Source: Physcousia sp015060555 (GTDB lineage Bacteria > Bacteroidota > Bacteroidia > Bacteroidales > Bacteroidaceae). From it: 64,000 nucleotides of DNA. Positions 23,234 to 33,300 of the stretch are shown here, in pieces; positions within the stretch are counted from its first letter, which is position 1, and each line of letters starts with the position of its first letter. The translations under genes and the position numbers were made by a program. The stretch is taken from the NCBI GenBank assembly GCA_015060555.1, contig SUYG01000054.1:1-64000 (forward strand), given 5' to 3'. The notes below the pieces were generated by a model. The model worked only from the letters and a program-made list of their open reading frames with translations. It was not told the origin of the DNA and did not search any database.

Positions 23234-24199
23234 ATGATAAACGGACATGGCGACGACGCCTACAAATATAAAGATATTCGGATTGATTTCTCATCCAATA
23301 TCTGCGCCCATGGCAGCCACGAGGCCTTGATGGCACATCTGGCAGCGCGGCCCGACCTGCTTGACCACTACCCCGAACCCGAGGCGTGGTCACTGGAGCG
23401 GATGATTGCCGAGCGTCATGACATAGACCCCGCCTGTGTCATTGTCACCAGTGGTGCCACCGAGGCTATCTATCTCATAGCTCATGCCTTTCGCTATCGG
23501 CCTGTCATCCCGCAACCCACGTTCAGCGAGTACGCCGATGCCTGCGAGATGGCGGGCGTAGAAGAGGGTGGGAGAGAGGTGATGTGGTTGTGTAACCCCA
23601 ACAACCCAACGGGCGAAGTCTATGACCAGCTTTACATCGATCGTATGATGGCAGAACATAACCTGCTGGCGCTCGATCAGAGCTACGAGGGTTACACCGA
23701 TGCCCCTGTGATGACGCCACGTCGGGGATGCCGAACGACCTGTTCCATCCAGATTCATTCCATGACCAAAATGTACGGCGTGCCGGGCCTCCGACTGGGA
23801 TATATCACAGCCCATAAGCAGCTGACAGAACAGTTGCGTCGCTATCTGCGTCCCTGGAGTGTGTCGGCGTTGGCCGTGGAAGCTGGCAAATATCTTTTGC
23901 AGCACGAGGAGTTGCTATGCCAACCAAATCTCGCCGAGGCTCGGCGATTGCGCGATGCACTGCTACAGCTTCCGGGTATCAGCGTGGCTCCCACGCAGAC
24001 CAACTTCATGCTTTGCTGTCTTGCTCACGGCACCGCCGCAGCGCTCAAGGAATACCTTGCCACCCAGCATGGTATCCTCATTCGCGATGCCTCCAACTTC
24101 CGTGGCCTCACCCCGCAGCACTTCCGCATCGCAGCTCAGTCTCCTGTCGAGAACGAAGCCCTCATCAGCGCTATTTCCCATTTCCTTCTTGTCTCATAG
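23234..24199 (+). CDS. cobD: Threonine-phosphate decarboxylase (aminotransferase fold)
   Basis: This is a 321-residue PLP enzyme that makes (R)-1-amino-2-propanol phosphate, the linker of the nucleotide loop. The start MINGHGDDAY and IDFSSNICAHG are typical of the family. Then come CNPNNPTGEVY, the PLP lysine in SMTKMYGVPGLRLGY, and a C-terminal FRIAAQ arginine region. It is shorter than many homologues (usually about 330-360 residues) but has all landmarks. It lies between cobQ and cbiB, whose product uses the aminopropanol phosphate. No in-gene repeat. Confidence 0.88.
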   Translation: MINGHGDDAYKYKDIRIDFSSNICAHGSHEALMAHLAARPDLLDHYPEPEAWSLERMIAERHDIDPACVIVTSGATEAIYLIAHAFRYRPVIPQPTFSEYADACEMAGVEEGGREVMWLCNPNNPTGEVYDQLYIDRMMAEHNLLALDQSYEGYTDAPVMTPRRGCRTTCSIQIHSMTKMYGVPGLRLGYITAHKQLTEQLRRYLRPWSVSALAVEAGKYLLQHEELLCQPNLAEARRLRDALLQLPGISVAPTQTNFMLCCLAHGTAAALKEYLATQHGILIRDASNFRGLTPQHFRIAAQSPVENEALISAISHFLLVS

Positions 24200-24230
24200 G
24201 TCTCAATTATTCAAAGTTCAATGTTCCAAG

Positions 24231-24429
24231 TTCAGCTGCGCTGACTTTTGTCACGACTCGGCCATTTAAGAGCAAGCTCTTATGGCGCTCACTGCTCCAA
24301 AAGTTCAAAGTTCCAAGTTCAAAGTTCAAAGTTCAGCTGTGCTGACTTTTGTCACGACTCGGCCATTTAATAGCAAGCTCTTATGGCGCTCGCTGCTCCA
24401 AAAGTTCAAAGTTCAAAGTTCAAAGTTCA
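24231..24429. repeat. 101-bp tandem duplication plus 7-bp repeats before cbiB
   Basis: Copy one (24231-24331) and copy two (24332-24429) differ by a few bases. Each ends in several AAAGTTC units and holds the hairpin core AGAGCAAGCTCTTAT or its variant, also present at 9408-9423. Confidence 0.88.
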
Positions 24430-25380
24430 ATGTTCAATCTTTCCATCATCGTCCTTCTCTGCGGTTGGTTTCTTGATTTCCTCTTCGGTGACCCTGCCTG
24501 GCTGCCGCACCCCATAGTGGCGTTCGGTAAGTGGATTGGTTTTTGGGAGCATCGCTTGAATTGCGGTTCTCACCGTAAGCTGAAGGGTGCCCTTTTTGCC
24601 CTCATTACCATCATCCTCGTCTTTGCGCTCACTTGGCTCCTCCTTAACAAACTGATACCGCTGATAGACATTGCCCTCCTCCCTGACGGAGGAGGGGTAG
24701 TGGAAGGGGTTCTTTCCATCCTCTTGGTCTTTTTCTGTCTCGCCGGCCACACCCTCCGTCGCGAGGTTCGCGATGTATTCCTCGCCCTCGACCGCTCGTT
24801 GGATGATGGCCGTCGTCAGGTGGCCCGTATCGTAGGTCGCGACACCGCTCACCTCACTGCACAAGAAGTGCGTACTGCAGCCCTTGAGACATTGGCCGAG
24901 AACCTCAGCGACGGTGTTGTGGCGCCCCTCTTCTGGTTCGCCCTCCTCGGCGTACCAGGGATGCTTACCTACAAGATGATCAACACCTTAGACTCCATGA
25001 TAGGTTATCGCACCGAGCGCTATCGTGACTTTGGCTGCTGGGCTGCCCGCATCGATGACGTCGTTAACTTCTTCCCTGCCCGTCTCACGGCTTTCTTCAT
25101 GGTGTGTAGTTCTTTACGAATGTCCAATCTGACCTTTGTGAAGAAATACGGACGTCACCATGCTTCCCCTAACAGCGGCTATCCAGAGGCTGCGTTGGCA
25201 GGCATCCTCGACTGTAGGTTTGGTGGCACTCATGACTATTTTGGCGAGGCTGTTGTGAAACCCTATATTGGCGACAATCCCCGTCCCCTGACCACAGCCG
25301 ACCTCCACACCAGCCTCCGCGTCTGTTTCCTCGTTGAGGTTCTGGCCGTTGTCCTTACAGCCTGCATCGTCGCTTTCTGA
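24430..25380 (+). CDS. cbiB: Adenosylcobinamide-phosphate synthase
   Basis: This is a 316-residue membrane protein that attaches aminopropanol (phosphate) to adenosylcobyric acid. It opens with hydrophobic MFNLSIIVLLCGWFLDFLFGDP, then HPIVAFGKWI, ETLAENLSDGVVAPLFW, NTLDSMIGY and RIDDVVNFFPARL, all family marks. The ATG at 24430 is the family start; the frame open upstream runs through spacer repeats. A palindrome at 24674-24710 inserts LLPDGGGVVEG in a loop. It is the last gene of the plus-strand cobalamin operon and is convergent with the next gene. Confidence 0.93.
   Translation: MFNLSIIVLLCGWFLDFLFGDPAWLPHPIVAFGKWIGFWEHRLNCGSHRKLKGALFALITIILVFALTWLLLNKLIPLIDIALLPDGGGVVEGVLSILLVFFCLAGHTLRREVRDVFLALDRSLDDGRRQVARIVGRDTAHLTAQEVRTAALETLAENLSDGVVAPLFWFALLGVPGMLTYKMINTLDSMIGYRTERYRDFGCWAARIDDVVNFFPARLTAFFMVCSSLRMSNLTFVKKYGRHHASPNSGYPEAALAGILDCRFGGTHDYFGEAVVKPYIGDNPRPLTTADLHTSLRVCFLVEVLAVVLTACIVAF
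24674..24710 (+). repeat. GC palindromic element in cbiB
   Basis: CCCTCCTCC-ctgac-GGAGGAGGG is a perfect 9-bp stem, followed by GGTAGTGGAAGGGG. It is read in frame. Confidence 0.8.
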
Positions 25381-25484
25381 ATAAACGCTTTCGCCGTCAC
25401 CTTCTGAATCAACTCTTCCTGGCTCCATTCTGAAGACCTTGCTCTTATCGCCTGAAGACCTTGGTCTTCTGAAATGCAGCCTTC

Positions 25485-26426
25485 TCAATAAGTGAGATAA
25501 GGTTGAAGTCGTGCGATGGCGCTATCGGTGAAGTCGGGCAGCAGACGTAGCTCTTCGATGCTCTTGATTCTGCCGAAGGCTTTGCGGTGGGCCTCAATGG
25601 CGTGCGCCCTGGCAAAACCCATATAGGGGTGGCGGCCCATCTCGGCTAAGGTAGCTGTGTTCACGTTGATGCGGCGATGGCTGTTGGGTGTCACAAAGAA
25701 CCACTGTGAGAGTTCTGCTGCGGGCAGGCGTTCAATTTCAGACAGTTGTTCTGTGCTCACATAGCCTCCCAACTTCTCGCGGTAGCGGACAATCTGGCGG
25801 GCACGGTAGGAAGCAATGCCAGGGATGCGCTTCAGCAGCGTGGTATCGGCAGCATTGAGATCTACGGCAGTCAGCTCCTTGAATTTCTCGGGGCGGTGTA
25901 GGGAAGCAAGCGAGTCACGTAGCTGATGTTCGTCTTCCTTAGACTGCGTATTGTCAGCGTCGAGCTCGCTTTTGTCATAGTATCGGAAGGCGCGTCCAAT
26001 CGTGATGAATGGTGCCAGGCGCTCGTAAACCTCAGGCGTCATACCAGGCACCCGCTTGAAGTCCTCGGCGCGATGGTAGCGTCCGCCCATCGCTCGATAC
26101 TTTAAAATGCCCTTCACCTGCCAACTGGGCAGCCCTAAACGAATCAGGGCAGAAGAGTCCGCGGTGTTGGGGTCGAAGGCAAAAGTCTCGGCTTGAGATA
26201 GCACCTTTTCATCGTCATCGGAAGACGAGGGCACGTTTTCTGACAATCTCCCGCTGTCGCCCATCCGTTGTTCCGCAAGCGTTTCCATTGCCACCTCGTT
26301 CAGTGTTTGCAGGGGTGCAGGCCTTGGGCGCAGCAGCCAGCGGTCAAGCAGTACGCCACCCCACACCGCCAGGAAAACGGTGAAAAGCAGCAACAGAGCC
26401 CTGCGGTCGGAACGTCGCAATCCCAT
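25485..26426 (-). CDS. Membrane-anchored helix-hairpin-helix (ComEA-like) protein
   Basis: This is a 313-residue protein with one N-terminal membrane segment (LLLLFTVFLAVWGGVLLDRWLL) and a low-complexity acidic stretch. Helix-hairpin-helix modules follow: DPNTADSSALIRLGLPSWQ, DLNAADTTLLKRIPGIASY and VNTATLAEMGRHPYMGF, each with the N.A....L..L.G pattern. Such modules bind DNA backbones; ComEA homologues act in DNA uptake. Whether this protein does so is unknown. A possible -7 box (TACTTTTG, minus strand) lies about 30 bp upstream. Convergent with cbiB; the 104-bp gap holds a small GAAGACC/GGTCTTC hairpin. Confidence 0.82.
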   Translation of the reverse strand: MGLRRSDRRALLLLFTVFLAVWGGVLLDRWLLRPRPAPLQTLNEVAMETLAEQRMGDSGRLSENVPSSSDDDEKVLSQAETFAFDPNTADSSALIRLGLPSWQVKGILKYRAMGGRYHRAEDFKRVPGMTPEVYERLAPFITIGRAFRYYDKSELDADNTQSKEDEHQLRDSLASLHRPEKFKELTAVDLNAADTTLLKRIPGIASYRARQIVRYREKLGGYVSTEQLSEIERLPAAELSQWFFVTPNSHRRINVNTATLAEMGRHPYMGFARAHAIEAHRKAFGRIKSIEELRLLPDFTDSAIARLQPYLTY

Positions 26427-26504
26427 ATTCTTTTCTTTTTTTTGTTACGTCTCGGCAAAAGTACGACTTCTTTTTGATTCAGCCACACTTTTTTTCAAAA
26501 AAAT

Positions 26505-26545
26505 AAAAAAGCGAGGCTGTGTTATGAATTTTGACACAGCCCCGC
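26505..26545 (-). terminator. Rho-independent terminator of glnN
   Basis: Read on the minus strand, GGCTGTGT pairs with ACACAGCC across an AT-rich loop and is followed by a run of T interrupted by a few other bases. It lies about 25 bp after the glnN stop. Confidence 0.8.
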
Positions 26546-26567
26546 GGGAGTGACGGAGAAGGAATTC

Positions 26568-28796
26568 TTATCTGATGAACAGCAGCTCGCGGTACTTGGG
26601 CAGAGGCCAGAGGCTGTCATCCACGATGAGTTCGAGTTTGTCTATCTGCCGGCGGATGGTGTCGAGCATGGGGGCGATGGTGTCGTGGTAGGCGATGGCC
26701 TTCGCGTGTTCGTCCGCAATCTTGTTGGCCACCTTGCGGGCGCTGACGAGTTCCTCTACCTTTGTCTCGATGGTGGCAGTGCGTTGGGCAATCTCCTCGA
26801 TGAGCTTCAGGTTACGGGCGTTGAGCGCGGCGGCTTTCTCGGCAGGGAAGGCGGCGGTCATGCGCTCCACATTCTTCAGCAGGGCGCTCTGGTAGCTGGT
26901 GGCCACAGGAATGATGTGGTTCATGCTGAGGTCGCCGAGCACGCGGGCCTCGATCTGAATCTTCTTGGTGTAGGTCTCCCATTTCACCTCGTTGCGGGCT
27001 TCCAGCTCCTTCTTGGTCATCACGCCGAGGCTCTCGAAGAGCTGAATGCTGGCTGGATCCAGGTAGCGCTCGAAGATGACGGGGCAGGAGGTCTCTGTGT
27101 CGAGGCCTCGCCGAGCGGCTTCTGCCTTCCACTCGTCGCTGTAGCCGTTGCCGTCGAAGCGGATGGGCTTACAGGTCTTGATGTCCTCGCGCAGCACATC
27201 GATGATGGCGTGGAACTTTGGCGAGTGGCCCGACCCCTCAGAGTACTCAGATTTCTTGGAGTACTCTGAGATCCTCTGGTCAACCCTCTTCTTGAAGTCC
27301 ACCAGCGCCTCGGCCACGGCGGCGTTGAGCGTGAGCATAGCGCTGGCGCAGTTGGCCTCGGAGCCCACGGCGCGGAACTCGAAGCGGTTGCCGGTGAAGG
27401 CGAAGGGGCTGGTGCGGTTGCGGTCGGTGTTGTCGATGAGCAGTTCGGGAATCTCGGGGATATCCATCTTCATGCCCTGTTTGCCGGCCATCGAGAGGAT
27501 GTCATCCTTGTCGGCCTTCTCGATGTGGTCGAGCAGCTCGCTCACCTGGCGACCGAGGAACGAGGAGATGATGGCGGGTGGTGCCTCGTTGGCCCCGAGG
27601 CGGTGGGCATTGGTGGCCGACATGATGCTGGCCTTCAGCAGCCCGTTGTGGCGATATACGCCCATGAGCGTCTCCACGATGAACACGGCGAAGCGCAGGT
27701 TCTGCTCTGCTGTCTTGCCCGGAGCATGAAGCAGTACGCCGGTGTCGGTGGAGAGGCTCCAGTTGTTGTGCTTACCGGAGCCGTTGATGCCGGCAAAGGG
27801 TTTCTCGTGGAGCAGCACGCGAAAGCCATGCTTGCGGGCCACGCGCTTCATCACGGACATCAGCAGCATGTTGTGGTCCACGGCGAGGTTCGTCTCCTCA
27901 AAGATGGGCGCCAGCTCAAACTGGTTCGGAGCCACCTCGTTGTGGCGCGTCTTCACGGGGATGCCCAGCTCCAGCGCCGTGATCTCCAGCTCGCGCATGA
28001 AGGCTGCCACGCGCTCAGGAATCGAGCCGAAGTAGTGGTCGTCCATCTGCTGGTTCTTGGCCGAGTCGTGACCCATCAGCGTGCGGCCTGTCAGCAGCAG
28101 GTCTGGGCGTGCAGCGTAGAGCCCTTCGTCCACGAGGAAATACTCCTGCTCCCAACCCAGATTCGAGGTCACCTTCTTCACGGCGGGGTCGAAGTAATGG
28201 CACACCTCAGTGGCTGCTACGTTCACCGCTTTCAAGGCACGCAGCAGCGGAGCCTTGTAGTCCAGCGACTCGCCGCTATACGATATAAATACGGTGGGGA
28301 TAATCAGCGTGTCGTCGATGATGAACACGGGGCTCGTCGGGTCCCATGCCGAGTAGCCGCGCGCCTCGAACGTCGAGCGGATGCCGCCGCTGGGGAACGA
28401 GCTTGCGTCGGGCTCCTGCTGCACCAGCAGCTTGCCCGAGAACTCCTCGATCATGCCGCCCTTGCCGTCGTGCTCGATGAAGCTGTCGTGCTTTTCGGCA
28501 GTGCCTTCCGTCAGCGGCTGGAACCAGTGGGTGTAATGCGTTACGCCGTTCTCCTTGGCCCACTGCATCATGCCCGCAGCCACCGCGTCGGCCACTGTTC
28601 GATCCAAGCGTGCGCCGTTGTCCATCACGTCCTTCATCTTCTCGTAGATGTCCTTGGGCAGGTACTTGTACATCTTCTCGCGGTTGAAGACCTTCTTGCC
28701 GAAATACTCGCATGGTCTCTCACTCGGGGCTTTTACGTCGAGCGGCTTCTTCTTGAACGCCTCGCCGACAACCTGAAATCTCAATTCGTTTGCCAT
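26568..28796 (-). CDS. glnN: Glutamine synthetase type III
   Basis: This is a 742-residue enzyme, the long GSIII form typical of Bacteroidetes. It condenses ammonia with glutamate, using ATP. Landmarks: WFQPLTEGTAEKHDSF, GWEQEYFLVD (metal-binding glutamates), HNEVAPNQFELAPIFE, GINGSGKHNNWS (the conserved active-site loop) and NRTSPFAFTGNRFEFRA. A perfect 12-bp hairpin (27237-27270) inserts SEYSKKSEYSEGS near residue 510. It is the last gene of the leftward nitrogen operon, 88 bp after gltD across AT-rich repeats, and has its own terminator. Confidence 0.95.
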   Translation of the reverse strand: MANELRFQVVGEAFKKKPLDVKAPSERPCEYFGKKVFNREKMYKYLPKDIYEKMKDVMDNGARLDRTVADAVAAGMMQWAKENGVTHYTHWFQPLTEGTAEKHDSFIEHDGKGGMIEEFSGKLLVQQEPDASSFPSGGIRSTFEARGYSAWDPTSPVFIIDDTLIIPTVFISYSGESLDYKAPLLRALKAVNVAATEVCHYFDPAVKKVTSNLGWEQEYFLVDEGLYAARPDLLLTGRTLMGHDSAKNQQMDDHYFGSIPERVAAFMRELEITALELGIPVKTRHNEVAPNQFELAPIFEETNLAVDHNMLLMSVMKRVARKHGFRVLLHEKPFAGINGSGKHNNWSLSTDTGVLLHAPGKTAEQNLRFAVFIVETLMGVYRHNGLLKASIMSATNAHRLGANEAPPAIISSFLGRQVSELLDHIEKADKDDILSMAGKQGMKMDIPEIPELLIDNTDRNRTSPFAFTGNRFEFRAVGSEANCASAMLTLNAAVAEALVDFKKRVDQRISEYSKKSEYSEGSGHSPKFHAIIDVLREDIKTCKPIRFDGNGYSDEWKAEAARRGLDTETSCPVIFERYLDPASIQLFESLGVMTKKELEARNEVKWETYTKKIQIEARVLGDLSMNHIIPVATSYQSALLKNVERMTAAFPAEKAAALNARNLKLIEEIAQRTATIETKVEELVSARKVANKIADEHAKAIAYHDTIAPMLDTIRRQIDKLELIVDDSLWPLPKYRELLFIR
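27237..27270 (-). repeat. Perfect 12-bp hairpin inside glnN
   Basis: CTCAGAGTACTC (27237-27248) and GAGTACTCTGAG (27259-27270) flank a 10-base loop. It is translated as a Ser/Glu/Tyr-rich insertion. Confidence 0.88.
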
Positions 28797-28817
28797 AATT
28801 GTGTTTGTTAAAGGGTG

Positions 28818-28876
28818 AATGAAATTTACTATTTAACTATTTACTATTTAACCATTTACCATTTACGATTTATTTA
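28818..28876. repeat. AT-rich 7-bp repeats between gltD and glnN
   Basis: Units of the type TTTACTATTTAAC recur. A related run lies at 30355-30392 between gltB and gltD. Confidence 0.75.
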
Positions 28877-28884
28877 TGAATCAG

Positions 28885-30348
28885 CTATTTGCTGCCTACG
28901 CCTTCGAGAAAGCTGTTCACTCTCGCAGCCGTCTGCAAACCCGAGGCAATGGCTCTCACCACAAGCGAGGCACCGCTGGCGGCGTCGCCGCAGACGAAGA
29001 CGTTCTCGGGGTATTCGGGATGCGCGGGCTTGAGGAATCCCATGGCGAGGAGGACGAGGTCGGCCTTGATGATTTCGGGCTCGCCGGCTTCGACCATGAT
29101 GGGTCTTCCGCCTGCTGGATTGGGCTTCCAGTCGATGGGCTGCACGCGGACGGCGGCGACGTGGTCAGGAGCAGCATCTTTCCCGACGGGGAAACCGTCG
29201 GGCACAGTAGCGGCGGAGAGGAACTCAAGGGTGTTAATGTTCCAGCGACGCGTGCAGCCTTCTTCGTGCGACGAGGTTGTCTTCAGGATGACGGGCCAGT
29301 TGGGCCAAGGGGTGGCGGGGTTGTGCCCCACGGGCGGCTTGGGCATAATCTCAATCTGCGTCACGCTTTTCGCTCCCTGACGATGGGCAGTGCCGATGCA
29401 GTCGCTGCCTGTGTCACCGCCACCGATGACGAGGACATCCTTGCCCTTGGCGGTGATGCGCTCTTCTTTAGAGAACTCCATGCCGGCGAGCACGCGGTTC
29501 TGCTGCGAGAGGAGTTCGAGGGCCAGGTGCACGCCCTTCAGCTCGCGGCCGGAGATATTGAGGTCGCGGGCGGTGGGGGTGCCAGTGGCGAGGATGACGG
29601 CGGAGAAAGTGGCCCCCCCTACGGCCCCCGAGGGGGCTTCATTTGTTTTGCTCACAGGGGTCACAGGTATCGTAGCCCCCTCGGGGGACGAAAGGGGGGC
29701 CACTTCTTGTCCGTAAACGAACTTCACGCCTTCCTGCTCCATCACCTCTATTCTGCGGTCGATGATCTTCTTGTTGAGTTTGAAGTTGGGGATACCATAG
29801 CGGAGGAGGCCTCCGGCGGCTTCGTTCTTCTCGAAGACTGTGACTTCGTAGCCCATGTAGTTGAGGGCTTGTGCGGCAGCAAGACCCGCCGGGCCGCTGC
29901 CGATGACGGCCACGCGCTTGCCGTTGCGCTCAGGATGCTCGATGGTGACATAGCCTTCGAGATAGGCGCGCTCCACGATGGCACATTCGTTCTCGCGGTT
30001 GGTGACCGCCTCGCCCGTGGTGAGGTAGAGCACGCAAGCCTTCTCGCAGAGTGCCGGGCAGATGCGCCCTGTGAACTCGGGGAAGGGGTTGGTCTTCTTC
30101 AGGAGTTTGTAGGCCTTCTCCCATTCGCCGCGATAGAGCGCGTCGTTCCATTCCGGGTCTTTGTTGCCCAGCGGACAAGCCCAGTGGCAGAAGGGCACAC
30201 CGCAGTCCATGCAGCGGGAGGCCTGTTCCTGACGGTCGCGGGTATTGAGTGTCTGTTCTACTTCGCCGAAATCATGGATGCGATCATGTACAGGCCGATA
30301 TCCAGCCTCCTTGCGAGGAACAGTCAGAAATGCTTTCGGATTTCCCAT
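28885..30348 (-). CDS. gltD: Glutamate synthase small subunit (NADPH)
   Basis: This is a 487-residue electron-input subunit that passes electrons from NADPH through FAD and iron-sulfur clusters to the large subunit. The N-terminal cysteine sets CMDCGVPFCHWACP and CPALCEKACV bind 4Fe-4S clusters. VIGSGPAGLAAAQALN is the FAD motif and VIGGGDTGSDCIGTA the NADPH motif; CGDAASGASLVV closes the fold. A 99-bp inverted repeat (29607-29705) adds about 33 residues, including SKTNEAPSGAVGGA, a peptide repeated in GltB. It lies 44 bp after gltB. Confidence 0.95.
   Translation of the reverse strand: MGNPKAFLTVPRKEAGYRPVHDRIHDFGEVEQTLNTRDRQEQASRCMDCGVPFCHWACPLGNKDPEWNDALYRGEWEKAYKLLKKTNPFPEFTGRICPALCEKACVLYLTTGEAVTNRENECAIVERAYLEGYVTIEHPERNGKRVAVIGSGPAGLAAAQALNYMGYEVTVFEKNEAAGGLLRYGIPNFKLNKKIIDRRIEVMEQEGVKFVYGQEVAPLSSPEGATIPVTPVSKTNEAPSGAVGGATFSAVILATGTPTARDLNISGRELKGVHLALELLSQQNRVLAGMEFSKEERITAKGKDVLVIGGGDTGSDCIGTAHRQGAKSVTQIEIMPKPPVGHNPATPWPNWPVILKTTSSHEEGCTRRWNINTLEFLSAATVPDGFPVGKDAAPDHVAAVRVQPIDWKPNPAGGRPIMVEAGEPEIIKADLVLLAMGFLKPAHPEYPENVFVCGDAASGASLVVRAIASGLQTAARVNSFLEGVGSK
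29607..29705 (-). repeat. 99-bp inverted repeat inside gltD
   Basis: The arms of about 32 bp (starting AAGTGGCCCCCCCTACGG and ending GGGGGGCCACTT) have few mismatches. The 27 bp at 29624-29650 are identical to 34237-34263 in gltB. Length is 33 codons. Confidence 0.92.
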
Positions 30349-30392
30349 CTCAGTAATTTACTATTTAACGATTTACAATTTACGATTTAGGA

Positions 30393-33300
30393 TTAGTAGT
30401 CGCGCTGTACCCCTGCAATCTTTTCGCGGAGTCGGGCCATCTGCTCTTCCTGCAGCACGCGCTTGTACTCGATAGGTGTCACCTGGATGAAGTCCTCTAT
30501 ATATCGGTGCCAGTCGTCGAGCATGCGTCCGGCAAGGGCAGAGCCCGTGTGTAGGTAATGCTGACGGATGAGTTCCAGCAGTTCCTTGCGCGAAATGCCG
30601 TCCTCGACCAGCGAGAGTTCCACCATGTCCATATTGCAGAAATAGTCGAAGGTGTGGTCGGGGTCATAGACATACGCCAGGCCACCGCTCATGCCGGCGG
30701 CGAAGTTGCGACCCGTCTTACCGAGCACGACCACGCGACCGCCCGTCATATACTCGCAGCAGTGGTCGCCAGCACCCTCGATGACGGCGATGGCGCCGCT
30801 GTTGCGCACGCCGAAACGCTCGCCAACCTGACCGTTGACATAGAGCTCACCGCTCGTGGCACCATACAACCCTGTGTTGCCCGCGATGATATTCTCCTCA
30901 GCACGGAAGTCGGCACTGATGCGAGCTGGTGGCAGGATACTGATGCGCCCGCCGGAGAGCCCCTTGCCGAAGTAGTCGTTGCACTCGCCCTCCAGCTTCA
31001 GGTTGAGGCCATGCACGGCGAAGGCGCCGAACGACTGACCTGCCGAACCCTTGAACTTGATGTTGATGGTGCCGTCGGGCAGACCTGCCTCGCCGTATTT
31101 CTTGGCGATGACGCCTGAAAGCATCGTGCTCACGGCGCGGTCGGTGTTCTTGATGGCATAGTCGAGGTTCACTTCCTCTTGGGCGTCGATGGCCTTCTGA
31201 GCGGCCTTGATGATTTCCTCGTCCTTCACGCCGCTGACCTTCGTGAACTCGCTGCGATCCCAGTAGAGGGGAACATCGGTGGCAGGCTGATGGAGAAGGC
31301 GGGAGAAATCGATGGTAGCCCACTTCTCGACGGCAGAACCGTCGAGCGCACAAACGTCCAAAAGGTCTGTTCTACCAATAATATCCTTCAAATGCCTAAC
31401 GCCGATTTCAGCGAGATACTCGCGCACCTGCTGGGCAAGGAAGGTGAAGTAGTTGACCACGTACTCGGCACGTCCCATGAAGCGGGCACGGAGGCGTTCG
31501 TCCTGCGTGGCCACGCCCACGGGACAGGTGTTGGTGTTACACTTGCGCATCATCACACAGCCGAGGACGATGAGTGGCAGCGTGCCGAACGAGAACTCGT
31601 CAGCACCGAGCATGGCCATAACGATGACATCCTTGGCGGTCTTCAGCTGACCGTCGGTCTGCAGACGCACCTGATTGCGAAGGCCGTTCTTCACCAGTGT
31701 CTGCTGCGTCTCGGCAAGGCCAATCTCGGGCGAGATACCCGCAAAGCGCATACTGCTTGCTGGCGAAGCCCCCGTACCGCCCTCTGCACCGCTAATCACA
31801 ATCAGGTCGGCTTTGGCTTTTGCCACACCTGCGGCAATGGTTCCTACGCCACTTTCAGCTACCAGCTTCACGCTGACGGCTGCCGTAGGGTTGATGTTCT
31901 TGAGGTCGAAGATGAGCTGTGCCAGGTCTTCGATAGAATAAATGTCATGATGAGGTGGGGGAGAGATGAGCGAGATGCCGGGGATGGCATTGCGCGTCTT
32001 GGCGATAATATCGTTCACCTTGAAGCCGGGCAACTGACCGCCTTCGCCTGGCTTGGCACCCTGTGCCACCTTGATCTGAATCTCCTCGGCATTCACCAGA
32101 TATTCAGCCGTCACGCCAAAGCGACCCGATGCAATCTGCTTGGTCTTGCTGGAGAGGCTCACACCGTCAACATCAGCGTGATAGCGGGCATTGTCCTCGC
32201 CGCCTTCGCCGGTGTTCGAGCGTGTGCCGAGTTTGTTCATGGCCAAAGCAAGGGCTTCATGTGCCTCGATGCTCAGAGCACCGAACGACATGGCACCCGT
32301 CACAAAGTGCCTGACGATGCTTTCCACCGGCTCCACCTCGTCAAGGGGAATGGGAGAAGCCTCACCCCCAGCCCCTCTCCCAGAGGCGAGGGGAGTAGAT
32401 ACCTTCTTAAAGGTGAGGTAATCACGGAGGAAAATGGGGGAGTCTTTCTCATCGACAGTCTTTGTCCACTCCTTGAATTTCTCGTATGAGCCTGTTCGCG
32501 TAGCTATCTGCAGTTTGGCAATCGTCTCAGGATTCCAGGCGTGGAGGATTCCGTCTTTTCGCCAGGAGAACTGACCGTTGTTAGGCAGGAACTCGTTAAT
32601 CTCTGCAGGCTTGAATGCCTCCTCGTACAGGCGGATAGCATCCCGTGCAATCTCCTTCAGCCCAATTCCGCCGACGGTGCTCACCTCTGTGCCGAAGTAC
32701 CGCCTCAGCAAATCCTCGCCAAGTCCGATGCTCTCGAAGATCTTGGCGCCGCGATAGCTGCGGATGGTGGAGATACCCATCTTGGACATAATCTTCTTCA
32801 GGCCCTTATCCACCGCCTTGATATAGTTGGCCTCAGCAGTGGCATACTCCTCCTGAATCTTGTGTTTCTTCACGAGGTCATCCAGCACAGCAAAAGTCAT
32901 ATAGGGACAGATGGCACTCGCGCCATAGCCCAACAGCAAGGCTGCGTGCATCACCTCGCGAATCTCACCACTCTCCACGATGAGAGCCGTCTGCACACGC
33001 TTGCCGACGCTGATGAGATAGTGATGAACGGCTGAGACGGCCAGAAGGGAGGGGATAAAGAACCACGTTTCCCCAGCGGCCCCCTCTACGGCCCCCGAGG
33101 GGGCATCGATAGTTTTGTCGGTGAGGATGATGTAGTTCACGCCTTCATCAACACTGGCCTCTGCGTCCTTACACAATTTGTCAAGAGCTACCCGCAAAGC
33201 TTCTCCGGCGTTGTCTAAAGTAGCACGCTCGGGGACTGAAGGTGGAGCCACTACCATGGAGAGTTTCTTCGTCCTGAACCCCTTATACCTTATATTACAT

